Shown piece after piece: positions 1-8,569 of a stretch of 41,755 nucleotides of DNA. The DNA lies in NCBI GenBank assembly GCA_025359135.1, contig JANYHJ010000055.1:1-41755 (forward strand). Direction: 5' to 3'. A model generated the notes under the pieces. It worked only from the letters and a program-made list of their open reading frames with translations, did no database searches and was not told the DNA's origin. The position numbers and the translations under genes are program-made. The stretch comes from Gemmatimonadota bacterium. GTDB taxonomy: Bacteria > Gemmatimonadota > Gemmatimonadetes > Gemmatimonadales > Gemmatimonadaceae. Numbering within the stretch: position 1 is the first letter of the stretch; the number at the start of each line of letters is the position of its first letter.

Positions 1-1
1 G

Positions 2-91
2 GGGTGGCTCGTGGCGTTGCTGCTCGGGTACGCGGTGCTCACGCAGCTCATCAAGCGCGTGTACATCCACCGATTCGCGACCTGGCTGTAG
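2..91 (+). CDS. mgtA: C-terminal end of a P-type Mg2+-transporting ATPase (partial)
   Basis: Frame 2 is open from the left edge to a TAG at 89-91 and encodes 29 residues: a hydrophobic helix (WLVALLLGYAVLTQLIK) followed by a basic tail ending RFATWL. The pattern of a last transmembrane helix, then TQLxKRxYIxRFxxWL at the very C-terminus, is what I recall for MgtA/MgtB-type P-type ATPases that import Mg2+ across the inner membrane. Only the last helix is present, so the catalytic domains cannot be checked. A separate Mg2+ channel (mgtE) lies at 23193-24647. The assignment rests on a short tail and is moderately sure. Confidence 0.6.
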   Translation, partial: GWLVALLLGYAVLTQLIKRVYIHRFATWL

Positions 92-240
92 CTGACCGCA
101 AGGCACAGCCGCGGCTCGCACGGCTCGGTTCACCTGCACGCGCCGTGCGCCGCGCTTGCCCCCCGTGGCGCGGACGGGGAACTTCCCCCGCTGGATGCCG
201 CCCCGACGGGCGGCTGGAAACCGAGCGCGGAGCGAATGCG

Positions 241-1842
241 GTGGGGAAACGCTGGAACGGGTGGGGCAGCGCCGACGTCGCGCCGTCGCTGAGCGCGGAG
301 GCGCTCGCCTTTCTCGCGTCGCGCGTTGGCACTGCGCAGCCGGCGTCGAGCATCACGCGCGACGCCGCCGTGCGAAGCGTCGGAGTGGCTCGCCTGCCCA
401 GCGCCTCGCCGTTGAGTACTGACGCCGACGTACGGCTCGATCACGCCTACGGCCAGTCGCTCAGTGACTGGATCACGCTGCGCACCGGGCTCGGCCTGCA
501 CTGCGCCGACGGTGTCGCGTTGCCGGAGACGGCAGAGGATGTGCGCGCCGCCCTTGCTGCTGCGCGCCGCGCCGGCGCCATCGTCATCCCCTACGGCGGC
601 GGCACGAGCGTGGCCGGACATCTCGCCGTGCCGCGAAGCGACCGGCCCGTCGTCAACATCTCCCTCGAGAAGCTGCGCGGCCTGCGCTCGTTCGACGGCG
701 AGAATCTCGTCGCCACCTTCGGTGCTGGCACGCCGGGTCCGATGGTCGAGGCGGAATTGCGCGCGCACGGCTGCACGCTCGGTCACTTTCCGCAGTCGTT
801 CGAGCTGTCGACGGTGGGCGGCTGGGTCGCCACGCGCTCGTCGGGACAACAGTCGCTGCGCTACGGGCGCATCGAGCAGTTGCTGCAGCAGGCGCAGCTG
901 GTGACGCCGGTCGGCGCGTTCACCGTGGGCGGCGCGTATCCGGCGTCGAGCGCGGGTCCGGACCTGCGCGAGGTCGTGCTCGGCAGCGAAGGACGCCTCG
1001 GGCTGCTCACCGACGTGACGCTGCGCGTGCGCCGGTTGCCGGAGCACGAGTCGTTTCACGCGTCGTTCTTTCCCTCGTGGGATGCCGGCGTGCTGGCGGT
1101 GCGCGCACTCGTGCAGGACGGCGTGCCGCTCTCGATGCTGCGCCTCTCCAACCCGCTCGAGACGATCACGCAGCTCGCGCTCGCCGATGGCCACGCGCGT
1201 GCGCTCGCGTGGCTCACGCGCTACCTCGGCTGGCGCGGCGTGGGCGACGGTCGCTGCCTGCTGATTGTGGGCGTGACAGGCGGCGATCGTGAAGTGAGCA
1301 GCGCGCGCGGAGCACTCGCCGAGTCGGTGGCGCGCCACGGTGGCGTGCGTGTCGGCACGTCCATCGGCGCGAGCTGGGCGCGCGGCCGGTTCCGCGGACC
1401 ATACCTGCGCAACGCGCTCTGGGATGCGGGCTACGCCGTCGACACGTTCGAGACAGCGGTGCCCTGGTCGCGCGCGACCGAGACGATGAACGGGATCGAG
1501 CTCGCGCTCCGCACGGCGATGGATGGCGAGGGAGAACGCGCGCACGTCTTCACGCACCTCTCGCATGTGTACCGCAGCGGCTGCAGCGTGTACGTCACGT
1601 GCGTCTTTCGCCTGGCGAGTGCGCCCGACGCCACGCTGGCTCGCTGGCAACGGCTCAAGCGGGCAGCATCGACAGCCGTGGTCGCGGCCGGCGGAACGAT
1701 CAGTCATCAGCACGGTGTCGGTAGCGATCACGCGCCGTGGCTCGAGGCGGAGAAGGGGGCGCAGGGGATGGGCGTGCTGCGCGCGATCGCGCGTGAGCTC
1801 GACCCCGACGAGATGATGAACCCCGGCAAGTTGTTCACGTGA
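241..1842 (+). CDS. FAD-binding oxidase, alkylglycerone-phosphate-synthase-like
   Basis: This is a flavoprotein of the vanillyl-alcohol-oxidase (FAD_binding_4) fold, closest in pattern to alkyldihydroxyacetonephosphate synthase, which makes the ether bond of ether lipids. The FAD-binding half carries PYGGGTSVAGH and STVGGWVATRSSGQQSLRYG. Near the C-terminus is ISHQHGVGSDHAPW, matching the family's HHHGVG motif with one His changed to Gln, followed by LDPDEMMNPGKLF. The start is a GTG at 241 with GGAG at 229-232, eight bases upstream, giving 533 residues. The frame stays open further upstream but reads as low-complexity Arg/Ala. It overlaps the glycerol-3-phosphate dehydrogenase gene by GTGA, so the two are co-translated. 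A glycolate-oxidase-like activity is also possible; the exact substrate is not proven. Confidence 0.82.
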   Translation: MGKRWNGWGSADVAPSLSAEALAFLASRVGTAQPASSITRDAAVRSVGVARLPSASPLSTDADVRLDHAYGQSLSDWITLRTGLGLHCADGVALPETAEDVRAALAAARRAGAIVIPYGGGTSVAGHLAVPRSDRPVVNISLEKLRGLRSFDGENLVATFGAGTPGPMVEAELRAHGCTLGHFPQSFELSTVGGWVATRSSGQQSLRYGRIEQLLQQAQLVTPVGAFTVGGAYPASSAGPDLREVVLGSEGRLGLLTDVTLRVRRLPEHESFHASFFPSWDAGVLAVRALVQDGVPLSMLRLSNPLETITQLALADGHARALAWLTRYLGWRGVGDGRCLLIVGVTGGDREVSSARGALAESVARHGGVRVGTSIGASWARGRFRGPYLRNALWDAGYAVDTFETAVPWSRATETMNGIELALRTAMDGEGERAHVFTHLSHVYRSGCSVYVTCVFRLASAPDATLARWQRLKRAASTAVVAAGGTISHQHGVGSDHAPWLEAEKGAQGMGVLRAIARELDPDEMMNPGKLFT

Positions 1843-3335
1843 GCGACGACCAAGTGGACGTGCTCGTCGTCGGTGGCGGCATCACCGGCGCGGCGGTGCT
1901 GCACGAAGCGGCGCGTCGCGGCGCGCGCGCGCTGCTTGTCGAGCGCGGCGACTATGCGTCGGGCACGTCGGCCTGGTCGTCCAAGCTGATCCACGGTGGC
2001 GCGCGTTACCTGAGCGCGGGACAGTGGCGCTTGACGCTCGAGTCGGTTCGCGAACGGGAGGCCTTGCTGCGCGAACGGCCCGCCCTCGTGGCGCCGCAGC
2101 CCTTCGTGCTTCCCATCCGCCATGGCGACTGGGCGCACGCGTTCGCCGCGCGCGTGGCGATGCTCGTCTGCGACGTGATGGCCGGACACATGCGTTCGCG
2201 CCGCGTGGGCGCGGCGGAGGCGCGGCAACTCGAGCCGTTGCTCGCGGACCTCGCCTCCGGTTCGGCGATCAGCTATCGCGACGGCGTGGTCGACGATGCG
2301 CGACTCGTGCTCACCCTCCTGCGCGAGGCCCGCGAACAGGGCGCGCGCACATGCAACTACACGGACGCCACGCTCACGGAATCGGACGGTCGCGTGACCG
2401 GTGCCACGCTCGTGGACCATGCCACGGGCACCTCGCGCACCGTGCGCGCGACGGTGACGGTGCACGCCGCCGGTGCGTGGGCAGGCGCCGCTCCCGGCGC
2501 ACCTGCGCTGCGTCCGCTGCGCGGCAGCCATCTCGTCTTCGCCGCGCGCGACCTGCCGCTACGCTCAGGGCTCGTCTGGTTGCATCCGCGCGACCGGCGT
2601 CCGGTGTTCGCGCACGTCTGGCTCGGTGCGGTGATCGTGGGCACGACCGACGTCGAGCACGCCGACGTGAACGCGCCGGCCGTGATGTCACTGGCCGAGC
2701 GCGACTACCTGATGGAAGCGCTGCACGCCGCGTTTCCGTCGCGCGGGCTGACGCCGGAACGCGCGATCGCGTCGTTTGCCGGATTGCGCGCCATCGTCGT
2801 GCCGCCCGGTGCGCGTGACGCGCCGCCGTCGCGCATGGCGCGTGACATGGCGCTCTGGCAGCGACCCGGCTTCGTCGGCACGACGGGGGGCAAGCTCACC
2901 ACGCACCGCGTGACGGCGCGCGCGGTGCTGCGCGAGGTGTCGGCGCTCGGCGTCTCCCTCGCCGACGCGCCAGCCGCTCCGCCTGCTCCAGTCACCGACC
3001 GGTTCACCGCCGTGCTCGGCGACGCCGGCGCGTCGTGGGTGCGCGCTCAACCTCCCGGCGAGCGCGTGCCGCTCCTCGACACGCCCTACACGATGGCGGA
3101 ACTCGCGTGGTCGCTCCATCATGAGCAGGTGATGCACCTGGACGATCTCCTGCTGCGCCGTACGCGCCTGGGACTGCTCGCTCCGCACGGCGGGGCGGCC
3201 CTGCTCGATGCGCTCGAGCGGCCGTGTGGCGACGCGCTCGGGTGGGACGCCTCGCGCTTCCGCGCCGAGGCCGAGCGCTATCGCGCGCACTGGCGCCGGA
3301 TGCACGATCCGCTCGCGTGCGGTGGTGGGCGATGA
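1839..3335 (+). CDS. glpD: FAD-dependent glycerol-3-phosphate dehydrogenase
   Basis: Oxidises sn-glycerol 3-phosphate to dihydroxyacetone phosphate, normally at the membrane with electrons passed to quinone. The N-terminus has the dinucleotide fold (VLVVGGGITGAAVLHEAARRG) and the family signature GTSAWSSKLIHGGARYL at about residues 44-60. Other matching segments are GVVDDARLVL, LRGSHLV and VGTTDVEHAD. At 498 residues it is a normal length, with a C-terminal helical region. The GTG start at 1839 overlaps the upstream stop (GTGA), and the stop overlaps the next ATG (ATGA), so three genes form one translationally coupled operon. DHAP, the product, is also the backbone precursor of ether lipids, which fits the upstream AGPS-like gene. 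Confidence 0.88.
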   Translation: MSDDQVDVLVVGGGITGAAVLHEAARRGARALLVERGDYASGTSAWSSKLIHGGARYLSAGQWRLTLESVREREALLRERPALVAPQPFVLPIRHGDWAHAFAARVAMLVCDVMAGHMRSRRVGAAEARQLEPLLADLASGSAISYRDGVVDDARLVLTLLREAREQGARTCNYTDATLTESDGRVTGATLVDHATGTSRTVRATVTVHAAGAWAGAAPGAPALRPLRGSHLVFAARDLPLRSGLVWLHPRDRRPVFAHVWLGAVIVGTTDVEHADVNAPAVMSLAERDYLMEALHAAFPSRGLTPERAIASFAGLRAIVVPPGARDAPPSRMARDMALWQRPGFVGTTGGKLTTHRVTARAVLREVSALGVSLADAPAAPPAPVTDRFTAVLGDAGASWVRAQPPGERVPLLDTPYTMAELAWSLHHEQVMHLDDLLLRRTRLGLLAPHGGAALLDALERPCGDALGWDASRFRAEAERYRAHWRRMHDPLACGGGR

Positions 3336-4888
3336 GCGCGCGCCAGGTCCTTGCCATCGACGTCGGCACGCAGAGCGTGCGCGCGATCATCTTCGACGAA
3401 GCGGGCAGCGTCGTCGCGCGCGCACAGGTGGTACTCGCGCCGCCGTTCACGTCGCCCGAGCCAGGCTGGGCGGAGCTCGACGCCGGGGCATACTGGAACG
3501 CGCTCGTCACAGCCGTGACGCAGCTCTGGCGCACGAGTGGCGTGGACGCCGCGCGCGTCGCGGGACTCGCGCTCACGACGCAGCGCGGCACGGTCGTCTG
3601 CAGCGATGAGCGCGGCACGCCCCTGCGACCCGCGATCGTCTGGCCGGACCAGCGGCTCGCCACGCAGTTGCCGCCGCTCTCGACGCTCTGGTCGGTCGGC
3701 TTCCGGCTCGCGGGCGCGCACGACCTCGTGCGCAACCTGCAGCGACAGGCGGAGGTGAACTGGCTCGCGCAGCACGACACGCGATTCGCCGACACCGAGC
3801 GCGTCTCGTTGCTCTCGGGCTGGCTCACGCACCGGCTCGTGGGCGAGTGGGTGGACGCGGCCGCGTGCCAGGTGGGCTACCTGCCGCTCGAGTATCGCAC
3901 GCAACAGTGGGCCGAACCGGGTAGTTGGCGCTGGCAAGCGCTGGCGGTGCGCGCGTCGCAGTTGCCGCGACTGGTGAAGGGAAGTGAGCTACTCGGCACG
4001 ATCACCGACTCGGCCGCGAGTGCGCTCGGCCTCCCGCGCGGACTGAAGATGATCGCTGCTGCCGCCGACAAGGCCTGCGAGGTCCTCGGGTGCGGCGCGC
4101 TCGAGCCCGACACGGCGCACTGCTCGTTCGGCACGGCGGCGACGATCAACACGACGCAAGCGCGCTACGTGGAAGTGCAGCGGCTGCTGCCCGCTTATCC
4201 GGCCGCGTATCCGGGCGCGTTCAACACCGAGATCCAGATCGAGCGCGGCTTCTGGCTCGTGTCGTGGTTTCGCCGCGAGTTCGGCGACGCCGAAGTGGCG
4301 CGTGCTGCCGCGCTCGGCACGAGTCCCGAGGCGCTCTTCGATGAACTGATGGCCGCGGTTCCGCCGGGTGCGATGGGACTCATGCTGCAACCGTACTGGT
4401 CGCCGGGGCTGCGCGATCCGGGGCCGGAAGCCAAGGGTGCGATCATCGGATTCGGTGGCGTCCACACGCGCGCGCACCTCTATCGGGCGCTGATCGAGGG
4501 GATCGCGTACGGGTTGCGCGCCGGACGCGAGCGAATCGAGCGGAAGCTGGGTCGTCCGCTCACGCGGCTCGTGATTTCGGGCGGCGGTTCGCAGAGCGAC
4601 GGCGCGATGCAGGTGACGGCCAACGTCTTCAATCTCGCGGCCACGCGTCCAGCCGTGCACGATGCATCGGCGCTCGGTGCCGCGATGCTCGCCGCGACGG
4701 GGGTCGGGGTGCACGGTTCCGTGCGCGACGCCGTGAAGGCAATGTCGCAAGCGGGCGCGCGCTTCACGCCGGAGCCGGACGCGGTGCGCACCTACGACGC
4801 GCTCTACCACGACGTCTATCGTCCGCTCTACGCGCGACTCGCGCCGCTCTATCGTCGCATTCGGGCCATCACGGGCTATCCGGCCTGA
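3332..4888 (+). CDS. FGGY-family carbohydrate kinase
   Basis: An ATP-dependent sugar or polyol kinase of the glycerol/xylulose kinase family. The ATG at 3332 overlaps the glpD stop and gives 518 residues, the usual FGGY length. The N-terminal ATPase lobe starts LAIDVGTQSVRAIIFDEAG; LTTQRGTVVCSDERG and the central WPDQR follow. The C-terminal lobe has HCSFGTAATIN, YWSPGLRDPGPEAKG and LVISGGGSQSDGAMQ, corresponding to the FGGY_C phosphate-binding region. The substrate cannot be read from sequence: glycerol is suggested by glpD next door, but the DPGPEAKG variant is not classical GlpK. An in-frame extension to 3224 lies entirely inside glpD and is not expected to be translated. Confidence 0.85.
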   Translation: MSARQVLAIDVGTQSVRAIIFDEAGSVVARAQVVLAPPFTSPEPGWAELDAGAYWNALVTAVTQLWRTSGVDAARVAGLALTTQRGTVVCSDERGTPLRPAIVWPDQRLATQLPPLSTLWSVGFRLAGAHDLVRNLQRQAEVNWLAQHDTRFADTERVSLLSGWLTHRLVGEWVDAAACQVGYLPLEYRTQQWAEPGSWRWQALAVRASQLPRLVKGSELLGTITDSAASALGLPRGLKMIAAAADKACEVLGCGALEPDTAHCSFGTAATINTTQARYVEVQRLLPAYPAAYPGAFNTEIQIERGFWLVSWFRREFGDAEVARAAALGTSPEALFDELMAAVPPGAMGLMLQPYWSPGLRDPGPEAKGAIIGFGGVHTRAHLYRALIEGIAYGLRAGRERIERKLGRPLTRLVISGGGSQSDGAMQVTANVFNLAATRPAVHDASALGAAMLAATGVGVHGSVRDAVKAMSQAGARFTPEPDAVRTYDALYHDVYRPLYARLAPLYRRIRAITGYPA

Positions 4889-4903
4889 CGCGGCGCGTGG
4901 CCG

Positions 4904-5698
4904 CTACTGCTGGACGCTGCGCAGCAGGTCGCCCGCCATGATGGGCGTGCTCGTCGGCTGGGGCGAACCGCGGGCCGGTTCGATCGTGATCGCGACCTTG
5001 GTGATGCCGGCCGGACTGCTCGGCAGCTCGATCCCCTCGACCAGTGCGTGACCGTCGGCGTCGGAGTTGAAGACGCGCGCCGAAATCGCCTCGCTGCCGC
5101 GCAGCACCCAGAGCTGATAGGCGCGGCCTGCGGGCGCCGGCGGCAGGTGGAAGGCGTGCAGCATCGCGCGCTGCTGCCGCACGTTCCAGAAGAACTGGAC
5201 TCCCTGGCCGTGCTCGTCGCCGCCCTTGAGCAGCGCCACCATAAGCTGGCCTTCGGCCTCGATCACCGTGTTGAGCTGGCGCTCGCGCTGGAGCTCGGCG
5301 ACCATCGCGTCGTCAAGGCGCGACCGCGTGCGCATGAGCTGCACGCCAAGCACGACAACGCCCACGAACGACGCCGCGAGCACGCCCGTGAGCACGCGCA
5401 CGGTGCGCGGCGCACGACGACGACTGTCGATGCTGCGGACGGCAGCGTCGCGGTCATCACGGGTGCCCGAGGTGCGCACGCGTTGCAGCCACTCCTCGCG
5501 CAGCGAGGCGCGCGGCATGATCGGCACTTCGGCCCGCGCCATCATCGCCATCGTTTCACGGTGTGCGGCCACCTCGGCTGCCAGCGCAACGTCGCCGGGC
5601 AGCGCGGCTTCCACGGCCGCCGTCTCACCGGTCGAGAGCACGCCGAGCGCGTACGCACTCGCCAGCTCCAGCAACTGCTCCCGGTTGATGGCGTTCAT
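4904..5698 (-). CDS. Anti-sigma factor, RskA type
   Basis: A 264-residue membrane anti-sigma factor. The N-terminal cytoplasmic helix segment (LLELASAYALGVLSTGETAAVEAAL) resembles the sigma-binding region of anti-sigma-K factors. One transmembrane helix lies at about residues 100-121, followed by an extracytoplasmic RskA domain that includes RAYQLWVLRG and PSSPAGITKVAITIEPARGSP. No HxxxCxxC zinc-finger motif is visible in the N-terminus, which is usual for the RskA group. The ATG at 5698 overlaps the stop of the sigma gene (ATGA), the standard arrangement that keeps sigma and anti-sigma in balance. It probably holds the partner sigma inactive at the membrane until proteolysis. Confidence 0.85.
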   Translation of the reverse strand: MNAINREQLLELASAYALGVLSTGETAAVEAALPGDVALAAEVAAHRETMAMMARAEVPIMPRASLREEWLQRVRTSGTRDDRDAAVRSIDSRRRAPRTVRVLTGVLAASFVGVVVLGVQLMRTRSRLDDAMVAELQRERQLNTVIEAEGQLMVALLKGGDEHGQGVQFFWNVRQQRAMLHAFHLPPAPAGRAYQLWVLRGSEAISARVFNSDADGHALVEGIELPSSPAGITKVAITIEPARGSPQPTSTPIMAGDLLRSVQQ

Positions 5699-6399
5699 GA
5701 CATCGCCTCCGGCGAGAGCGGCTGCAGCATGTCGCGGAGCTTCCGCATGCCCATGCGGATGCGCGTTTTGATCGTGCCGAGCGGTTCGCCGAGCCGCTCG
5801 GCGACTTCGGCATGCGAGAGTCCGTCGTAGAACGCGAGTTCGACAGCTTCGCGCTGAGCAGCCGGCAACGCACCGAGGGCCCGCGCCACGAGCACTCGCG
5901 CCTCGGATGCCTCGGCGACATCCATGCTGCTCGCGCTCTCGTCGATCGCGTCGGGGAAGGCGCCGCCCGGTTGTTCCTCGACCGACACGACACGCCGTGC
6001 GCGACGCTGGTCGGCGCGCACCCGATCGAAGGCGCGGCTCCGCGCGATGACCGCGAGCCAGGCGTCGAGCGAACCGCGCGACTGTTCGTAGCGCTGCGCC
6101 TGTCGCCAGGCCTGCTCGAGCGTCTCGAGCACGACCTCTTCGGCGTCGGCACGGGAGCGCGTGATGCGGAACGCCACCGCCATCAGCATCGGCGCGTACC
6201 GATCGTACAGGCGACCCGCGGCGAGTTCATCACCCGCTGCGAGCGCGGCAATCAGCGCGCTGCCGTCGTCATCCGGTCCGGGCCCGGCAACGGGCGTGCT
6301 GAGCTTGAGCAACGGCACGCCGTCGGCGCGGCCGCGACTCGGAGGAGTCGGACTGCTCGAGAAGAGGTGCCAGGGCAGGCGGAGGGTGAGAGCGTCCAC
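5695..6399 (-). CDS. ECF-family RNA polymerase sigma factor
   Basis: A 234-residue extracytoplasmic-function sigma factor, probably of the SigK-like group because it is paired with an RskA anti-sigma. Region 2 lies at about residues 65-132 (LYDRYAPMLMAVAFRITRSRADAEEVV, then LDAWLAVIARSRAFDRVR). Region 4 is at about 170-225 (LPAAQREAVELAFYDGLSHAEVAERLG, with a helix-turn-helix and TIKTRIRMGMRKLRDML). The first 45 residues are a low-complexity extension, so the true start could be further downstream. A four-base overlap couples it to the anti-sigma gene. The lipocalin-like gene directly upstream on the same strand is a candidate target, but no promoter consensus was identified. Confidence 0.9.
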   Translation of the reverse strand: MDALTLRLPWHLFSSSPTPPSRGRADGVPLLKLSTPVAGPGPDDDGSALIAALAAGDELAAGRLYDRYAPMLMAVAFRITRSRADAEEVVLETLEQAWRQAQRYEQSRGSLDAWLAVIARSRAFDRVRADQRRARRVVSVEEQPGGAFPDAIDESASSMDVAEASEARVLVARALGALPAAQREAVELAFYDGLSHAEVAERLGEPLGTIKTRIRMGMRKLRDMLQPLSPEAMS

Positions 6400-6459
6400 G
6401 AAGGCGGCGAGGAGGAAGCGTTTCCCCCCATACGACGCCAGCCCGCCGGCTGGATGGGT

Positions 6460-6972
6460 CTAGCGGCGGACGCGCTCCCACGTCAGCACCGCGCCGTTCG
6501 TGACCGCCTTCCCGTCGGCGTTGGACACCACCGTGAGTTCGAGCCGGTTGGCGCCGACGAACCGGTAGCTACGCACGAGGTCGTGTCCGATCCAGTCGGG
6601 CTGATACGCGCCCTCGACATGGTGCGTGACGCGCTTGGCGCTCGTGTCCACGGTGAAGGTCCCGAAGTAGCTCGCCATGCCGGCCAGCGCCGCGCGCACG
6701 GTTTCGGGCGACGCGCTCGCGACGGGCTGGCCGAGTGGAGCACGGCGACCGTCATAGAGCTGCGCGGCCATCGTGCCATCGGCCCAGTAGGCGATGAGAC
6801 CCGGCGACTTGGGCGCCCAAGGCGAACGCTTTGCGCCGCTCGAGTCGGTGGTCACGTAGGACACGAGCTTCCACGCGCCCACGAATGCCGAGGCTTGTGC
6901 GCGGAGCGCGGTGGGGAAGGCGAGGGCGGCGCTCAGGCCGGCGACAAGTGCAATCGTGCGTGATGCGCGCAT
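6460..6972 (-). CDS. Secreted lipocalin-like domain protein
   Basis: A 170-residue protein with an N-terminal signal peptide (MRASRTIALVAGLSAALAFP, cleavage near LRAQA) and a lipocalin-like beta-barrel domain. Domain marks are FVGAWKLVSYVTTDSSG at its start, YWADGTMAAQLYDGRRAPLG, a central FGTFTVD and HHVEGAYQPDWIG, and a final LELTVVSNADG. The ATG at 6972 is chosen because GGAG lies seven bases upstream and the signal peptide begins there; longer in-frame starts add a non-hydrophobic stretch. The ligand and role are unknown. It sits 60 bases upstream of the sigma gene on the same strand, so it could be co-transcribed with it. Confidence 0.8.
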   Translation of the reverse strand: MRASRTIALVAGLSAALAFPTALRAQASAFVGAWKLVSYVTTDSSGAKRSPWAPKSPGLIAYWADGTMAAQLYDGRRAPLGQPVASASPETVRAALAGMASYFGTFTVDTSAKRVTHHVEGAYQPDWIGHDLVRSYRFVGANRLELTVVSNADGKAVTNGAVLTWERVRR

Positions 6973-7123
6973 CAGGGAGTCTCCACACGGTGATAGTGAT
7001 GATGGGCCATCCGGCTCGAGCTTTCCGCGACCCTTCTTCCACAGCTTGTCCATCAGTCGAATGCTCCCGGTTGTCCGTCCGCACGGCGCCACCGGGGAGA
7101 AGCTGGTGGCGCCGGACGACCCG

Positions 7124-8401
7124 TCAAGTCGGCTGCTCTGCCCGTCCGCCTGCTTCGGCGATCAACCGCATCGCCTCGCGGTTCACGAACACCTGGCGGT
7201 GAAACTGTTCTCCCCACGCGAGCGGCGTGACGTCGCGATAGTCGTGACGCGCCTCCACGCCGTAACCCGGATGCAGCTGCTTCCAGAGATTGGCGCGTGC
7301 GTTCGGGTTCGCGCCGTGCGCGAGCAGCAGCGCGGTGAGGGGGGCACAGGGAGTGCGCTCCTGATGGTTGATCCAGAACGCGGGCTGCGACACGACCGTG
7401 GCGAAGAGGGCGGTGTGGCCGCCCCAGCCGTGCTCGCCGACGACGGCGGGAGTGTCCACGGGCATGCCGCGCGCGATGAGCCACTCTGCAATCGCGAGCT
7501 CGTCGAAGTCGACCGCCATGTGCAGCAGCGTGCTACCCTTGAGTGGCGTGCCGTGCGTCGCCTGCACCTCGTCGTGACACCCGAGCGCACTCGGGTAGAT
7601 CTCCTCGTGCGCGAAGGTGCGCGTGAGCAACGACGGGTCGCGCGCGAGGTGCTGTTCGAGCAGGTCGATGCGCCCGCGGTGCAGCGCCATCGGTGCGGTA
7701 TCTGGAAAACGGAACCCGTGCGCCTCGTACATGGCGAGGATCGCGTGCTTGGCCGCGGGATGGCGGCTGTCCGTCTCGAGCACGACGTCGACAGGCGCAC
7801 GCTGCGTGCCATCGTCGAAAGCCACGCGCGCGCCGAGCGCAAAGGCCAGCCGTGTGCCTTCGACGTTGAGCGTGTAGGCCGGGCCGCCGAATGCGTCAGC
7901 CGGCAGCGGTGGCGTGCCCATCAGTCCGTGGAGGAGCATTGCGGTCTCGGTGTGGCCGAGCAGCATGGCGCGCCCCATCGCGTACTCATGATCCTTCGCG
8001 CCCATCTCGTGCAGCATCTGCACGATCGGCGTGTGGCCCCGCGTGGCGGCATAGCTCATGGGATTGCCCCAGTTGCCCTTGCGGATGCGCACGCTCGTGT
8101 CGAGCAGCTCGGGGTGGGCCGTGATGATCGCGCGCACCTCGGGACCATGTCCGGTCCAGAGTGCCTCGGTGAGCTTCACCGACTGGACGAGTCGCGTCCA
8201 ACCCGTCGCGCCGTACGAGCGCGCCAGCACAAGCTGTGCGTCGGCGAGTGTCGCGGTCGCGGCGTCCAATTGCTTCGGATGCAGTGCGCGCAGCTCGGCC
8301 GTCGCGTCGGCATCACCTCGACGAATGGCGCGGAGCAGGTCCTTCGCCTGGTGCTTGAGTTGGACCAGGTCGGGACGGACGGGCAGGGAACGTTCGGACA
8401 T
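7124..8401 (-). CDS. Ankyrin-repeat protein
   Basis: A 425-residue protein built largely of ankyrin repeats. The N-terminus (PVRPDLVQLKHQAKDLLRAIRRGD) is a helical cap found on a subset of bacterial ankyrin proteins. Repeats are visible as GNPMSYAATRGHTPIVQMLHEMGA, GSTLLHMAVDFDELAIAEWLIARGMPVD and GHTALFATV followed by LLLAHGANPNARA. Such repeats bind other proteins; no catalytic domain is seen. No signal peptide or membrane helix is present, so it is likely cytoplasmic. The start at 8401 has GGAG eight bases upstream; an upstream in-frame ATG at 8449 lacks this. Function is unknown. Confidence 0.82.
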   Translation of the reverse strand: MSERSLPVRPDLVQLKHQAKDLLRAIRRGDADATAELRALHPKQLDAATATLADAQLVLARSYGATGWTRLVQSVKLTEALWTGHGPEVRAIITAHPELLDTSVRIRKGNWGNPMSYAATRGHTPIVQMLHEMGAKDHEYAMGRAMLLGHTETAMLLHGLMGTPPLPADAFGGPAYTLNVEGTRLAFALGARVAFDDGTQRAPVDVVLETDSRHPAAKHAILAMYEAHGFRFPDTAPMALHRGRIDLLEQHLARDPSLLTRTFAHEEIYPSALGCHDEVQATHGTPLKGSTLLHMAVDFDELAIAEWLIARGMPVDTPAVVGEHGWGGHTALFATVVSQPAFWINHQERTPCAPLTALLLAHGANPNARANLWKQLHPGYGVEARHDYRDVTPLAWGEQFHRQVFVNREAMRLIAEAGGRAEQPT

Positions 8402-8569
8402 GACGAGCACTCCGTGGGAGTGCCCATGGTCCGCTCGCATTGGGCGCACAGAGGATCGTGGAACGCGCCGATACGGGTGCCGCGCACTGCCAGGTGGGCT
8501 CGGTCCTTTCCGCGGACGGGCGGCGCCCTGAGCGCCGTGTCCGGAGAGTACGCGCCACCGGCGCGTGCG

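Noticed and set aside
4-240. Upstream extension of the AGPS-like protein to position 4.
   Set aside because: It overlaps the mgtA tail in another frame and is low-complexity; the GTG at 241 has a good ribosome binding site.
3224-3331. Upstream extension of the FGGY kinase.
   Set aside because: It lies inside glpD and reads as Arg-rich text; the ATG at 3332 starts exactly at the ATPase domain.
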